From Candidatus Defluviicoccus seviourii (GTDB lineage: Bacteria > Pseudomonadota > Alphaproteobacteria > Rhodospirillales > Defluviicoccaceae), in NCBI GenBank assembly GCA_900609035.2, contig UXAT02000008.1, forward strand, positions 20,779 through 84,778: DNA of 64,000 nucleotides. Reading direction: 5' to 3'. Position 1 is the stretch's first letter; each line of letters starts with the position of its first letter. Shown here piece after piece: positions 28,661-38,048 of this stretch. The notes under the pieces were generated by a model. It did not search any database, was not told the DNA's origin, and worked only from the letters and a program-made list of their open reading frames with translations. Made by a program: the position numbers and the translations under genes.

Positions 28661-29239
28661 ATGCGTAGGACTTTCATGATTTCGGCGACGGCATTCGCGC
28701 TGGCGCTTGGCCTTGCGGCCGCAGCCCCTTCCCTAGGCGTCGCCCAGGGACCCGGCCCCGGCGGCGGGATGGGCCCGTGTCCCGGTACGGGGCCAGGCAC
28801 GGGTCCGGGCTCGGCGCAAGGCGACGGGCGGCCGATGCCGTGGTTTCACGGAATGGACGCGGACGGCGATGGCCGCGTCAGCCGCGAGGAGCATGCGAGC
28901 GCGCACAGCGCCCGTTTCGCCAGCCAGGACCTCAACGGCGACGGCAAGGTGACCGTGGAGGAACTGCAGAAAAGCCGTGAGAACCGCAAGGCGGCACGCA
29001 TGCAGAAGATGTTCAAGGCCGGCGATACGGATGGCGACGGCGCCATCAGCCGGTCGGAATCGGACGCAACTTCCGAGAAGCGCTTCGAGAGCATCGATGC
29101 CAACGGTGACGGGTTCATCACCCCCGACGAGATGCAGGCGATGCGGCAGCAGATGGGCCCGCGCGGCGGCGGCCCGCAGGGGCCGGGAACGGGGATGCCG
29201 ATGGGCACGCCGCCGCAGGCGACCCAGCCGGCCCAGTAA
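28661..29239 (+). CDS. Exported EF-hand calcium-binding protein
   Basis: A 192-residue protein from ATG 28661 with AGAGGAG upstream. A signal peptide (residues 1 to about 28, ending VAQG) and a glycine/proline-rich linker precede four EF-hand loops: DADGDGRVSREE, DLNGDGKVTVEE, DTDGDGAISRSE and DANGDGFITPDE, each with the acidic ligands in place. The C-terminus is again Gly/Pro/Gln-rich. Calmodulin-like calcium binding in the periplasm is a secure inference from the loops; the function is not known. It is divergent from an OmpR-type two-component operon that may control it. Confidence 0.85.
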   Translation: MRRTFMISATAFALALGLAAAAPSLGVAQGPGPGGGMGPCPGTGPGTGPGSAQGDGRPMPWFHGMDADGDGRVSREEHASAHSARFASQDLNGDGKVTVEELQKSRENRKAARMQKMFKAGDTDGDGAISRSESDATSEKRFESIDANGDGFITPDEMQAMRQQMGPRGGGPQGPGTGMPMGTPPQATQPAQ

Positions 29240-29284
29240 CCCCACGCCACGTCGATCCCCTGAGTACGCTGATCCTTTGAGTAC

Positions 29285-29312
29285 GCCGGCCCCCTGGGCA
29301 GAGGGGGCCGGC
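29285..29312. terminator. Strong stem-loop between convergent genes
   Basis: Perfect 11-bp stem GCCGGCCCCCT (29285-29295) with AGGGGGCCGGC (29302-29312) around a six-base loop, between the ends of the EF-hand gene and the universal stress protein gene. No T-run follows on either strand, so it may be a bidirectional processing or stability structure rather than a classical terminator. Confidence 0.5.
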
Positions 29313-29330
29313 CGCCCAGCCGAAGATCGC

Positions 29331-30167
29331 TCAGTGACTCATCAGAACGGGGACGGTCATGTGGCGGAGCATGTGCTGGGTGACGCCGCCCAGGACGACC
29401 TCCCGCCAGCGGGCATGGCCATAGGCTCCCATGACGATGAGGTCAATCGCCGCGTCCGCTGCGCGGGACAACAGCATGTCGCCGGCATCAATGTCCTCGG
29501 CATAGAGGTGCTGCGCCTCCGCCTTGACGCCGTGGCGGGCGAGGTGAAGGCAGATATCGGCACACGGGATCTCGCCGTGGCCGCTGGCACCGCCTTGTGG
29601 ATTGACGGCGACGACGACCACGTGGCGGGCCATGGTGAGCAGGGGCAGGGCATCGTTGACCGCGCGCGCCGAGAGCCGGCTCGCATCCCAGGCCACCATC
29701 ACCCGCTCACCGATGACCGGATACTCGCCGACGGAGGGGATCACGAGGACTGGCCGGCCGACGGCAAGCACGAGCTGGTCCGGGATCGCAGGATCGTCCG
29801 CCCCTTCCGTTCCGCTCGGATCGCGCTGGCCGGCAACAACGATGTCGGCATAGCGGCCGTGCAGGCACAACGCCGCCAGTGACAGCCCTTCGACGCAGCG
29901 CCACTCGGACGTGATACCGGCCCGCCCGGCGCAGTCGTTGAAAGCGGTTTCCGCCAGCTTGGCTTGCGCGCGCGCGTGCTCCGCCTGGCGCTTGAAGACA
30001 TCGCCGCCAATTTCAGCCCTCAGGTAGCCCGGGATCTGCGGCGGGGTCATGACGCAGACGCCGGTCAGATGCGCACTGTGGCGCACAGCAAGCGCGGCCG
30101 CCGCCTCCATTCGGGCGCGGCTCTGCTGGTTCACATCGATATGCACCAGGCAATCCTTGAGCGGCAT
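29331..30167 (-). CDS. Tandem universal stress protein (UspA family)
   Basis: A 278-residue cytosolic protein from ATG 30167, with AGGGAGA upstream; the open frame runs 35 codons further but lacks homology. Two Usp domains: a degenerate N-terminal one (KDCLVHIDVNQQSRARMEAA) and a C-terminal one ending in GAYGHARWREVVLGGVTQHM, which fits the G-2X-G-9X-G nucleotide-binding motif. Such proteins bind ATP and support survival under stress. It is divergent from hemA. Confidence 0.85.
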   Translation of the reverse strand: MPLKDCLVHIDVNQQSRARMEAAAALAVRHSAHLTGVCVMTPPQIPGYLRAEIGGDVFKRQAEHARAQAKLAETAFNDCAGRAGITSEWRCVEGLSLAALCLHGRYADIVVAGQRDPSGTEGADDPAIPDQLVLAVGRPVLVIPSVGEYPVIGERVMVAWDASRLSARAVNDALPLLTMARHVVVVAVNPQGGASGHGEIPCADICLHLARHGVKAEAQHLYAEDIDAGDMLLSRAADAAIDLIVMGAYGHARWREVVLGGVTQHMLRHMTVPVLMSH

Positions 30168-30407
30168 CGCCGGTCTCCCTTCGCTGGCCTCAATCGTCTC
30201 TCTGGCCTCAGTCGTCAGGCGAGAAGTGTAGCGCCCGCCCGGCCCACCTGCAAAGCGCTGCCGCGACGCCATGGTCTGCCCACTTGTGCGCCGCGGCAGG
30301 AAAATCGGCGAAACGGTGGCGAGACGCTTGACGGCGGCGGTGGATAAGTGCGACGAAACCCGATCGGGGCAGAATCGGGTGCAACAAAACCGCTAGCAGG
30401 CTTGCCT

Positions 30408-31619
30408 ATGAACTACCAGAGGTTTTTCGAGGACAAGGTCGCGGCACTGCGGGCCGAAGGCCGCTATCGTGTTTTCGCCGACCTGGAGCGTCGCGCCGGC
30501 CTTTTTCCGCGTGCGCTTTGGCACAGCCGCAACGGCGTGCGCGAGGTCACCGTCTGGTGCTCGAATGACTACCTCGGCATGGGCCAGCATCCGGAAGTTT
30601 TGGCGGCAATGAATGAGGCGATCGCGCGATGCGGCGCCGGCGCCGGCGGTACCCGCAACATCTCCGGCACCAATCACTACCACGTTCTTTTAGAGCAAGA
30701 GCTGGCCGATCTGCACGGGACCGAGAGCGCGCTGTTGTTCCAGTCCGGCTGGATCGCCAACATGACGACGCTGACGACGCTCGGCCACAGCCTGCCCGAT
30801 TGCCTCGTCCTGTCCGACAGCGCCAACCACAACTCGATGATCGAGGGGATCATCCACTCGCGTGCGGAAAAGCGCATCTTCCGCCACAACGACGTCGCCG
30901 ACCTCGAACGCCGGCTGGCGGCCGTCGAGCACGGACGGCCGAAGCTGGTGGCCTTCGAGTCCGTCTACTCGATGGACGGCGACATCGCACCGATCGCGGA
31001 AATGTGCGACCTCGCCGAGCGCTACGGCGCAATGACCTTCCTCGACGAGGTGCACGCGGTCGGCATGTACGGCCGCCGCGGCGGTGGCGTCGCTGAGCGC
31101 GACCGGCAGATGCACCGGCTGACGGTGATCCAAGGGACGCTCGCCAAGGCGTTCGGCGTGGTTGGCGGCTATATCGCCGGCTCCGCGGCGCTGTGCGATT
31201 TCATCCGCAGCTACGGCACCGGCTTCATCTTTTCCAGCGCAATGCCGCCCGCCGTCGCCGCTGGCGCGCTTGCGAGCGTCCGCTATCTCAAGGTGCATCC
31301 GGAGCTGCGCGAGCGCCACCAGGAACGGGCGGCGACACTGAAACGCCGGATGCGCGAGGCAGGCCTGCCGGTCATGCCCTCAGTGAGCCATATCGTCCCG
31401 CTGCTGGTGGGCGATCCGGTGCTGTGCAAGCAGGCGAGCGACGAACTGATGGAGCGGCACCGCCTCTACGTGCAGCCGATCAATTACCCGACCGTCGAAC
31501 GCGGCACCGAGCGGCTGCGCTTCACGCCGACTCCGCTGCACACCGACGACGACATGGACCACCTGATTGCCGCCTTGGGCGAGGTCTGGGAGCGGTTGCG
31601 GTTGCGCCCGGCCGCTTGA
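30408..31619 (+). CDS. hemA: 5-Aminolevulinate synthase
   Basis: PLP enzyme that condenses glycine and succinyl-CoA to 5-aminolevulinate, the C4 route to heme typical of alphaproteobacteria. The product is 403 residues from ATG 30408. It has the alpha-oxoamine synthase core: [20 protein letters not shown] (glycine-rich), [12 protein letters not shown] (PLP aspartate) and [17 protein letters not shown] with the PLP lysine. Start [11 protein letters not shown] is the family N-terminus. Its substrate succinyl-CoA is produced by the sucAB-lpd and sucCD enzymes encoded 12-18 kb downstream. Confidence 0.95.
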   Translation: MNYQRFFEDKVAALRAEGRYRVFADLERRAGLFPRALWHSRNGVREVTVWCSNDYLGMGQHPEVLAAMNEAIARCGAGAGGTRNISGTNHYHVLLEQELADLHGTESALLFQSGWIANMTTLTTLGHSLPDCLVLSDSANHNSMIEGIIHSRAEKRIFRHNDVADLERRLAAVEHGRPKLVAFESVYSMDGDIAPIAEMCDLAERYGAMTFLDEVHAVGMYGRRGGGVAERDRQMHRLTVIQGTLAKAFGVVGGYIAGSAALCDFIRSYGTGFIFSSAMPPAVAAGALASVRYLKVHPELRERHQERAATLKRRMREAGLPVMPSVSHIVPLLVGDPVLCKQASDELMERHRLYVQPINYPTVERGTERLRFTPTPLHTDDDMDHLIAALGEVWERLRLRPAA

Positions 31620-31654
31620 GCGCCGGCATCACCGGACGTTCAGGGCGAGCCGCC

Positions 31655-32281
31655 TCAGAACTGCGTGCGCGGGCGGCGCCAGTGGCCGGGCCGGGTGAAG
31701 CGAGCGCTGAGGCGTGAACGCAGTGTGGTGAGGTCGCTCGCCTCGCCGATGCGCCGCTCAAGGAAGGCCCAGGTCGCCTCGCTATTCTCGGACTCATCGT
31801 CAAGCCAGCATAACAGCGTCGCACCGTAGGCGGCTGCCAGCGTCGCCCGTTTGGTGTACCAGCTGAAATCGGTCGCGCTGTCGCCGACGGCGTACCAGAT
31901 CGCGTCGACCGTCGCCCACAGGCATTGCAGGGCGAGCGTCGTGTTCCACGGCAGCGCGAGATAGGACGCGGTGCGCCGGACCGCTTCGCGGTGGTCCGCG
32001 TCGGCCTCCAGGCGCAGCCGCACCGCTGCGGCGATGCGGTCGCTGAGTCGCTGCGGTTTTGGCGCAAGCGCCTCGATTCCTTCCATCATCGTCTGGTCGC
32101 TCGTCTGCGACCAGAAGCGGATCATCTCCGCCACCCCGCCGGGGAAAGCGCGCTCGGCTGCCTCAGGCGCCAGGCCGGCGTCCAACGCACCGCGCACAAG
32201 CGCCTTATCGGTCACCCCTTCGAAGGCCAGTTCCGGCAGCGTCGCCGCCAGAATCTGTGCGCGCAAATCATTGAGACTCAC
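31655..32281 (-). CDS. COQ9-family ubiquinone biosynthesis protein
   Basis: A 208-residue protein of the COQ9 family, a lipid-binding helper for the COQ7-type hydroxylation step in ubiquinone synthesis (family knowledge). Start GTG 32281 overlaps the def stop codon (GTGA), so it is coupled to def. A TetR-like helical N-terminus (LRAQILAATLPELAFEGVT) is followed by MIRFWSQTSDQTMMEG and the conserved C-terminal SWYTKRATLAAAYGATLLCW stretch. It sits next to hemA, in keeping with a respiratory theme. Confidence 0.8.
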   Translation of the reverse strand: MSLNDLRAQILAATLPELAFEGVTDKALVRGALDAGLAPEAAERAFPGGVAEMIRFWSQTSDQTMMEGIEALAPKPQRLSDRIAAAVRLRLEADADHREAVRRTASYLALPWNTTLALQCLWATVDAIWYAVGDSATDFSWYTKRATLAAAYGATLLCWLDDESENSEATWAFLERRIGEASDLTTLRSRLSARFTRPGHWRRPRTQF

Positions 32282-32853
32282 GATCGTCCCTCTCCCTCTT
32301 GCTCTTGCGGCCGCGGCTGTCCCTCGCTGGTCGTGAGCGGATAGCGGCGGATCTCCTCGGCAAAGCCGAAATGGCGCAGGTCCTGCACGCGGGCCGGATA
32401 GAGCACCCCATCCAGGTGGTCGCACTCATGCTGGACGACGCGGGCATGGAAGCCTTCGGCGACACGGTCGAGCGTCTTGTTGTCCGGCGTCAGGCCGGTG
32501 TAGCGGATGCGCCGGTAGCGCTGCACCAGGCCGGTAAGGCCGGGAACAGACAGACATGCCTCCCACGCCGCGTCCCTCTCCTCGTCCATCGGCACGATGA
32601 CCGGGTTGATCAGCACCGTGATCGGCACCGGCGCATGTGTCGGCTCGGCACGCGCCGCCGGGACGTGAAAGACGACGATGCGCAGCGGTGCATGCACCTG
32701 CGGCGCCGCGAGACCGACGCCCGGCGCGTCCTGCATGGTCTCGATCATGTCGGCGACAAGGCGGGCAATGTCCGGCGCGCGTGGATCGCCGACCGGGGCC
32801 GCCGCCTGGCGCAGCACCGGATGGCCCATGCGTGCGATCTTGAGTATTGCCAC
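32278..32853 (-). CDS. def: Peptide deformylase
   Basis: Removes the N-formyl group from new proteins using a metal held by one Cys and two His. The 191-residue product has all three motifs: GVGLAAPQ, EACLSVPG and QHECDHLDG. The second motif is EACLS rather than the usual EGCLS; the metal-binding cysteine is kept, so activity is expected. The opening ILKIARMGHPVLRQAA is typical. coq9 overlaps its stop, and rpsU is divergent. Confidence 0.92.
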   Translation of the reverse strand: MAILKIARMGHPVLRQAAAPVGDPRAPDIARLVADMIETMQDAPGVGLAAPQVHAPLRIVVFHVPAARAEPTHAPVPITVLINPVIVPMDEERDAAWEACLSVPGLTGLVQRYRRIRYTGLTPDNKTLDRVAEGFHARVVQHECDHLDGVLYPARVQDLRHFGFAEEIRRYPLTTSEGQPRPQEQEGEGRS

Positions 32854-33005
32854 GACCGGTTACACCCTTTCTCCGCCTTCGAGCATTTTGACCCTCTCGC
32901 CGCCGGGAACAAGCCTTGAGAGCGGCAAGGTGCTGTGTTACAAGCCCACCCTCTAGTTTTCCTCCCGCACCCAAAAATGTGGCTGGCAAGGAGAGTGGAC
33001 AACCC

Positions 33006-33209
33006 GTGCAAGTGATCGTCCGCGACAACAACGTCGATCAGGCGTTGAAGGCACTGAAGAAGAAAATGCAGCGCGAAGGCATCTTCCGCGAAATGAAGCT
33101 TCGCCGTGCCTACGAGAAGCCTTCGGAGAAGCGCGCCCGCGAGAAGGCAGAGGCGGTCCGCCGCGCCCGCAAGCTCGAGCGCAAGCGCCTCGAACGCGAA
33201 GGATTCTGA
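33006..33209 (+). CDS. rpsU: 30S ribosomal protein S21
   Basis: A 67-residue, very basic protein beginning at GTG 33006 ([20 protein letters not shown]) with the invariant [20 protein letters not shown] core. AAGGAG lies 12 bases before the start. It is divergent from def. The 1.3 kb after it is free of recognisable genes. Confidence 0.95.
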   Translation: MQVIVRDNNVDQALKALKKKMQREGIFREMKLRRAYEKPSEKRAREKAEAVRRARKLERKRLEREGF

Positions 33210-33638
33210 GCCCACGCCGGCGCCCGCCGTCGGGACCGGCAGCCCCTCCTCCCGCAGCTTCGCGACGTTCCCCGCCCGCACACCGCCCCTGGCGGTTCAT
33301 GCGTGAGCGTTGATGCGCGCGCAGGCGCTTGCCTTGCGTCGTTGCGCCGTGCTGCCGACGCGCGTTTCCCGCAGCACCCCACGGACGGCGGTACAACCGT
33401 CGTCAACTCCCCCTTATTGCACGCCTGACCATCTACTAGTGCACTGGCACAAACAGAGCCTACATCCTGCTTGTGCCGAAAGTGCACGTGATTCAAACTG
33501 TTGTGCGGCGACAACCTTGCTCGGGCGTGAATCGCCCGATTGGGTCGCTGCACGAGCGGCCCACTGCTGCCTTGTGTTCACGGCGGGGTGTTGAACAACA
33601 AACCCGATCGGCAGGACACGCACGTGTTGGGAAAAGCG

Positions 33639-33693
33639 GGCGTCGGGAAGGGTGAGCCGGGCCCTTGGAAGAGACGGCCCGCTTCCCGACGCC
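33639..33693. repeat. Long inverted repeat in gene-free DNA
   Basis: GGCGTCGGGAAG (33639-33650) pairs perfectly with CTTCCCGACGCC (33682-33693) around a 31-base loop that itself can pair (GGGCC with GGCCC). On the minus strand the stem is followed by CGCTTTT, so it could end a minus-strand transcript. Small perfect hairpins follow: CTGCG-CGAA-CGCAG and CCTTGC-GCA-GCAAGG. Together they hint at a structured RNA. Confidence 0.45.
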
Positions 33694-33927
33694 TCGAGGG
33701 GGAGCCATGGGTGACTCCGAACAGCGGCAGTGCCGGACGGAAGCCCTGCGCGAACGCAGCCGGAAGCCGGACGGGGCCGTTCCAACGATTCCGACGAACA
33801 ACCCTTGCGCAGCAAGGCCACGGCGAGAGCAGACGCGAAACTGTCGATCAGGCCCTCCGTCCGAAGTAATCATCGGTTATGCGAAAAAAGAAGGCAACAA
33901 CAAACATTACATCGCTCTCAATAATAC

Positions 33928-33976
33928 TGTGCATAATTATCCAGCATGTCCACAATCGATCCACGCTTTTTCCACA
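33928..33976. promoter_or_regulatory. Cluster of DnaA-box-like 9-mers (possible replication origin or DnaA-regulated site)
   Basis: Two 9-mers match TTWTNCACA exactly: TGTGCATAA (33928-33936, minus orientation TTATGCACA) and TTTTCCACA (33968-33976). Two near matches abut the first without a gap: TTATCCAGC (33937-33945) and ATGTCCACA (33946-33954). An AT-rich patch, AATATTATTATCAC, lies about 380 bases downstream. This density is what a replication origin shows, but the usual alphaproteobacterial origin neighbours (hemE, gidA, parAB) are absent. Confidence 0.4.
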
Positions 33977-34443
33977 AAACAGTGCACATTTGGCGGCGTC
34001 GGCGATGTCAACGAAAGAGTTCGTCGCAAAATAACCGTTCGCACTCAACCTGTTATGGCAGATTCTTTATGGCCAAGGCTGTTCCGGCCCGCAATCTCTC
34101 CTTGACGGCAGCGCAGCGGGTGCGATCCGTGGCTGCGCGAACCTGTGCGGATCTTCCCGGGGGGAACACGTCCGCGCGCGCGTCGGCCTAACACAGCGGG
34201 CAACATGGATGCGGCGGGCATCATCTTCGGTGACGTCACAATGCGGCTTTGATGCGCCAATGCCAGCGTAGCGTGCAGCGAGCGGCAGAGGTGCCGTTGC
34301 GACGCAGCGTCGGAAACACCGCCATGGGGTGCGTCAGAGACTGCGAGTAAATATTATTATCACTCTATTGAGTCGAGTGTTTGTTTCTCCTCTTCCCCTT
34401 TATCCAATTACTCAAAATTGACGCCGTACCGCACGTGCGAACG

Positions 34444-34472
34444 TTGACTCCATTTTCGCCTCGGTCTAACGT
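34444..34472 (+). promoter_or_regulatory. Candidate sdh promoter
   Basis: TTGACT (34444-34449), a 17-base spacer and TAACGT (34467-34472; 3 of 6) lie about 50 bases upstream of the sdhC start. The -35 is good and the -10 weak, as for a regulated promoter. Confidence 0.4.
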
Positions 34473-34519
34473 TTCAACCCTCAGATTTTCGCGGGCAATA
34501 ACGAAAAGGGTCACTTGCG

Positions 34520-34915
34520 ATGCCTGCCACAGAACGGCCTCTGTCGCCGCATATCCAAATTTACCGTCCGCAGATAACCTCAGGGTTGTCGATCTTTCAT
34601 CGCATCACTGGCGTCGCACTGACGCTGGGAACACTGCTCCTGACGTGGTGGCTGGTCTCCGCCGCCTACGGTCCAGAAGCGTTCGCAACCGCACAGGCAT
34701 TTCTCGGCAGCTTGATCGGTCAGTTGGTGCTGTGGGGCTTCACGTTCGCGGTGTTTTACCACCTCGCGAACGGCGTTCGCCACCTGCTGTGGGATTTCGG
34801 CTGGGGCTTCGAACTCGAGCAACTGCGCTTCTCCGGCATCGTCATGCTGGCGTTCGCCGCCGTCGCGACCCTGGTCACGCTGATTGCCGGCTACTCGCTG
34901 GCGGGAGGTCAATGA
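34520..34915 (+). CDS. sdhC: Succinate dehydrogenase cytochrome b556 subunit
   Basis: Membrane anchor of complex II that helps bind heme b and ubiquinone. The 131-residue product has the family opening RPLSPHIQIYRPQITSGLSI and FHRITGVALTLG, three membrane helices, and the HLANGVRHLLWD segment with the heme-ligand histidine. Start ATG 34520 has AAGGG nine bases upstream. The stop overlaps the sdhD start (ATGA). Confidence 0.93.
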   Translation: MPATERPLSPHIQIYRPQITSGLSIFHRITGVALTLGTLLLTWWLVSAAYGPEAFATAQAFLGSLIGQLVLWGFTFAVFYHLANGVRHLLWDFGWGFELEQLRFSGIVMLAFAAVATLVTLIAGYSLAGGQ

Positions 34916-35295
34916 TGGAACTCCGCTCCTCGCTTGGCCGCGCCCGCGGTCTCGGCTCAGCCAAGGAAGGCATTGGCCACTGGTGGGCCCAGCGCGTCAC
35001 CGCCATCGCGCTGGTGCCGCTCGCGATCTGGTTCGTGCTGGCAGCGATCTCGCTCCTCGGCGCCGATTACGCCACTTTTGCCGCCTGGATTGGCACATTC
35101 GGCAACGCGCTCCTGATGGCGCTCCTGGTCATCGTCCTGTTTTACCATGCACATCTCGGCATGCAGGTGGTGATCGAGGATTACGTCAGCGGCCACGCGG
35201 CGCTGATAACCACCCTTCTCATCGTCCGCTTTGCCCTGTTTGCGCTGGCGGTGTCGTGTCTCCTCGCGATCGTTCTGGTCGCGCTTAAGGGCTGA
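34912..35295 (+). CDS. sdhD: Succinate dehydrogenase hydrophobic anchor subunit
   Basis: Second membrane anchor of complex II, 127 residues, with the typical start [37 protein letters not shown] and the quinone/heme-site stretch [16 protein letters not shown]. Three hydrophobic helices are visible. ATG 34912 overlaps the sdhC stop; ATG 34915 is an equally possible start. The longer open frame upstream of this is a chance extension through sdhC. Confidence 0.92.
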   Translation: MMELRSSLGRARGLGSAKEGIGHWWAQRVTAIALVPLAIWFVLAAISLLGADYATFAAWIGTFGNALLMALLVIVLFYHAHLGMQVVIEDYVSGHAALITTLLIVRFALFALAVSCLLAIVLVALKG

Positions 35296-35305
35296 GTACC
35301 AAGCC

Positions 35306-37096
35306 ATGGCAAATGCATATCCCATCACCGATCACAGCTACGACGTCCTTGTCGTAGGCGCCGGCGGCGCCGGCTTGCGCGCGACCATGGGGCTCGCTGC
35401 CGCAGGCTTGAAGACCGCCTGCATCACCAAGGTATTTCCCACTCGCAGCCACACGGTTGCCGCCCAGGGCGGCATCGGTGCCGCGCTCGGCAACATGGCC
35501 GACGACAGCTGGGAGTGGCACATGTACGACACCGTCAAGGGCTCCGACTGGCTCGGTGACCAGGACGCGATCGAATACATGTGCCGCCAGGCGATCCCGG
35601 CGGTGCAGGAGCTTGAGCACTTTGGCGTTCCCTTCTCGCGCACGGCCGAGGGCAAGATTTACCAGCGCCCGTTCGGCGGCCACATGCGCAACTACGGCGA
35701 GGCACCGGTACAGCGCGCCTGCGCCGCTGCCGACCGCACCGGGCATGCCATCCTGCACACGCTTTACCAGCAATGCCTGAAGTACGACGCCGAGTTCTTC
35801 GTCGAGTTCTTCGCCATCGATCTGATCATGGATGATGCCGGCGCCTGCCGCGGCGTCGTCGCCTGGAATCTTGATGATGGCTCGATCCATCGCTTCCAGG
35901 CACATGCGGTGGTGTTTGCGACCGGCGGCTACGGCCGGGCCTATTTCTCCTGCACATCCGCACATACGTGCACCGGCGACGGCAATGCGATGGTGGCACG
36001 CGCCGGCCTGCCGCTGCAGGACCACGAATTCATCCAGTTCCACCCGACCGGGATCTACGGGTCGGGTTGCCTGATCACCGAGGGCGCCCGCGGTGAGGGT
36101 GGCTATCTCACCAACTCCGCCGGCGAGCGCTTCATGGAGCGCTATGCGCCGACCGCCAAGGATCTGGCTTCGCGCGATGTCGTCAGCCGGTCGATGACGG
36201 TCGAGGTCCGCGAGGGCCGCGGCGTCGGTCCGGACAAAGACCATATCCTGCTGCACCTCGAGCATCTCGGTGCCGACGTGTTGCTGGCGCGGCTGCCGGG
36301 CATTACCGAAACCGCCAAGATCTTCTCAGGTGTCGATGCGACCCGCGAGCCGATCCCGGTGCTGCCGACGGTGCACTACAACATGGGCGGCATCCCGTCG
36401 AACCACTTCGGTGAGGCGCTGCGGCCGTCCGCGGACGACCCGGATGCGATCGTCCCCGGCCTGTTCGCCGTCGGCGAGTGTGGCTGCGCGTCCGTCCACG
36501 GCGCCAACCGGCTCGGCACCAACTCGCTGCTCGACATCGTCGTTTTCGGCCGTGCAGCAGCGCTCCGCTGTGCCGAAAAGATCAAACCGCGCCAGACGCA
36601 CTCGCCACTGCCGAAGGACTCCGCCGAGCGGGCGCTGGCCCGGATCGATCGCCTGCGCAACGCCAAGGGGTCGCTGTCGACCAGCCAGATCCGGCTCGCC
36701 ATGCAGCGGACGATGCAGAACAACGCCGCAGTCTTCCGCAATCAGGACGTGCTGGCCGAGGGCTGCCGGAAGCTTGACGAAGTCTGGAGCACGCTGTCCG
36801 ACATCCGTTTGAACGACCGCTCAATGATCTGGAATTCGGACCTTGTCGAGGCGCTCGAACTCGAAAACCTCATGATCTGTGCCAAGGCTTCGCTCTATTC
36901 GGCCGAGGCTCGCAAGGAAAGCCGCGGGGCACACGCACGGGAAGATTTCGACAAGCGCGATGATGAAAACTGGATGAAGCATACGCTGGCGTGGATCGAC
37001 GACAACGGCAAGGTCACGCTCTCCTACCGGCCTGTCCACACCTACACGCTGACCAACGAAGCCCAGTACATCAAGCCGCAAGCGCGGGTCTACTGA
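35306..37096 (+). CDS. sdhA: Succinate dehydrogenase flavoprotein subunit
   Basis: Catalytic subunit of complex II that oxidises succinate to fumarate with covalently bound FAD. The 596-residue product shows the dinucleotide fold [18 protein letters not shown], the FAD-linking histidine in [11 protein letters not shown], the substrate-site stretch [21 protein letters not shown] and the C-terminal [18 protein letters not shown]. Start ATG 35306 is 10 bases after the sdhD stop. It is part of sdhCDAB. Confidence 0.96.
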   Translation: MANAYPITDHSYDVLVVGAGGAGLRATMGLAAAGLKTACITKVFPTRSHTVAAQGGIGAALGNMADDSWEWHMYDTVKGSDWLGDQDAIEYMCRQAIPAVQELEHFGVPFSRTAEGKIYQRPFGGHMRNYGEAPVQRACAAADRTGHAILHTLYQQCLKYDAEFFVEFFAIDLIMDDAGACRGVVAWNLDDGSIHRFQAHAVVFATGGYGRAYFSCTSAHTCTGDGNAMVARAGLPLQDHEFIQFHPTGIYGSGCLITEGARGEGGYLTNSAGERFMERYAPTAKDLASRDVVSRSMTVEVREGRGVGPDKDHILLHLEHLGADVLLARLPGITETAKIFSGVDATREPIPVLPTVHYNMGGIPSNHFGEALRPSADDPDAIVPGLFAVGECGCASVHGANRLGTNSLLDIVVFGRAAALRCAEKIKPRQTHSPLPKDSAERALARIDRLRNAKGSLSTSQIRLAMQRTMQNNAAVFRNQDVLAEGCRKLDEVWSTLSDIRLNDRSMIWNSDLVEALELENLMICAKASLYSAEARKESRGAHAREDFDKRDDENWMKHTLAWIDDNGKVTLSYRPVHTYTLTNEAQYIKPQARVY

Positions 37097-37117
37097 TTAA
37101 GAAGGGAGGATCTCCCC

Positions 37118-37897
37118 ATGGTCGAATTCACGTTACCTGCAAACTCGAAACCGCGCGAAGGCAAGAGATGGCCGGCGCCAGCGGGGGCAACGAAGATCAG
37201 GAACTTCAAGATCTATCGTTACGATCCGGAAAGCGGCGAAAATCCGCGCATCGATACCTATGCGGTCGACCTTGCCACCTGCGGGCCGATGGTCCTGGAC
37301 GGCCTGATCAAGATCAAGAACGAGATCGACTCGACGCTCACCTTTCGCCGTTCCTGCCGCGAGGGTGTTTGCGGCTCGTGCGCCTTCAACATCGACGGCG
37401 TCAACACGCTCGCCTGCATCAAGGCGATCGAGGACATCAAGGGCGACATCAAGATCTATCCGCTGCCGCACCTGCCGGTGGTCAAGGACTTGGTGCCGGA
37501 TCTCTCGGTGCCGTATGCGCAGTATCGGCTGATCATGCCGTGGCTGCAGGCCGACACCGCGCCGCCAGCGGGCGAGCGGCTGCAGAGCCCCAAGGAGCGC
37601 GAACGGCTGGACGGCCTGTGGGAGTGCATCTTGTGCTTCTGCTGCCAGACGAGCTGCCCCAGCTACTGGTGGAACGGCGACCGCTATCTGGGCCCGGCCG
37701 TGCTGCTGCAGGCCTATCGCTGGATCGCCGACTCGCGCGATGAGGCGACGGGCGAGCGGCTGGATCAGCTGAACGACCCGTTCCGCGTGTTCCGCTGCCA
37801 CACGATCATGAACTGCACGGCGACCTGTCCGAAGCACCTCAATCCGGGCAAGGCAGTGGCCGAGATCAAGTCGCTGCTCGCCAAGCGGATGATGTAG
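37118..37897 (+). CDS. sdhB: Succinate dehydrogenase iron-sulfur subunit
   Basis: Carries three iron-sulfur clusters that pass electrons from FAD to ubiquinone. The 259-residue product has [21 protein letters not shown] for the [2Fe-2S] centre, [16 protein letters not shown] for the [4Fe-4S] centre and [18 protein letters not shown] for the [3Fe-4S]/[4Fe-4S] set. A GGGAGG ribosome site precedes ATG 37118. It is the last gene of the sdh operon, followed by a terminator about 115 bases on. Confidence 0.96.
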   Translation: MVEFTLPANSKPREGKRWPAPAGATKIRNFKIYRYDPESGENPRIDTYAVDLATCGPMVLDGLIKIKNEIDSTLTFRRSCREGVCGSCAFNIDGVNTLACIKAIEDIKGDIKIYPLPHLPVVKDLVPDLSVPYAQYRLIMPWLQADTAPPAGERLQSPKERERLDGLWECILCFCCQTSCPSYWWNGDRYLGPAVLLQAYRWIADSRDEATGERLDQLNDPFRVFRCHTIMNCTATCPKHLNPGKAVAEIKSLLAKRMM

Positions 37898-38010
37898 ACG
37901 GATTAGGGGAGGGCAATAAAAGCCGGGGCGGAGACACGGGTCCGGCTCTCTCAAGCGCAGCAACGGCAAAACGCCGCGCGCGAACCGAACAAGATGCGCA
38001 CACTGCGCTG

Positions 38011-38048
38011 GCCGCCGGGTCTCACCCCCCCGGCGGCATATTTTTTTT
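38011..38048 (+). terminator. Rho-independent terminator of the sdh operon
   Basis: Perfect nine-base stem GCCGCCGGG (38011-38019) with CCCGGCGGC (38029-38037), nine-base loop, then ATATTTTTTTT. It is the strongest terminator in the window and separates sdhCDAB from the AT-rich Fic islet. The 300 bases after it hold nothing recognisable. Confidence 0.85.

Larger units (their letters stand above)
33210..34519. other. 1.3 kb gene-free stretch between rpsU and sdhC
   Basis: No reading frame here has recognisable family motifs; the open frames look like chance frames of GC-rich DNA. Contents: scattered GTGCAC words (AGTGCAC at 33438, 33481 and 33981), a GC-rich block with several hairpins (33630-33830), an AT-richer block with DnaA-box-like 9-mers (33928-33976), an AT-rich patch (34346-34372) and the sdh promoter. 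It is by far the longest non-coding stretch in the window. Confidence 0.6.

Noticed and set aside
33414..33873. Overlapping open frames of 126-135 codons on the minus strand in the rpsU-sdhC gap
   Set aside because: Arg/Ser/Pro-rich translations without motifs or ribosome sites, present in several frames at once, as expected by chance in GC-rich DNA.
33665..34105. 146-codon plus-strand open frame in the rpsU-sdhC gap
   Set aside because: Its translation changes character half way, crosses the DnaA-box-like cluster and shows no family motif.
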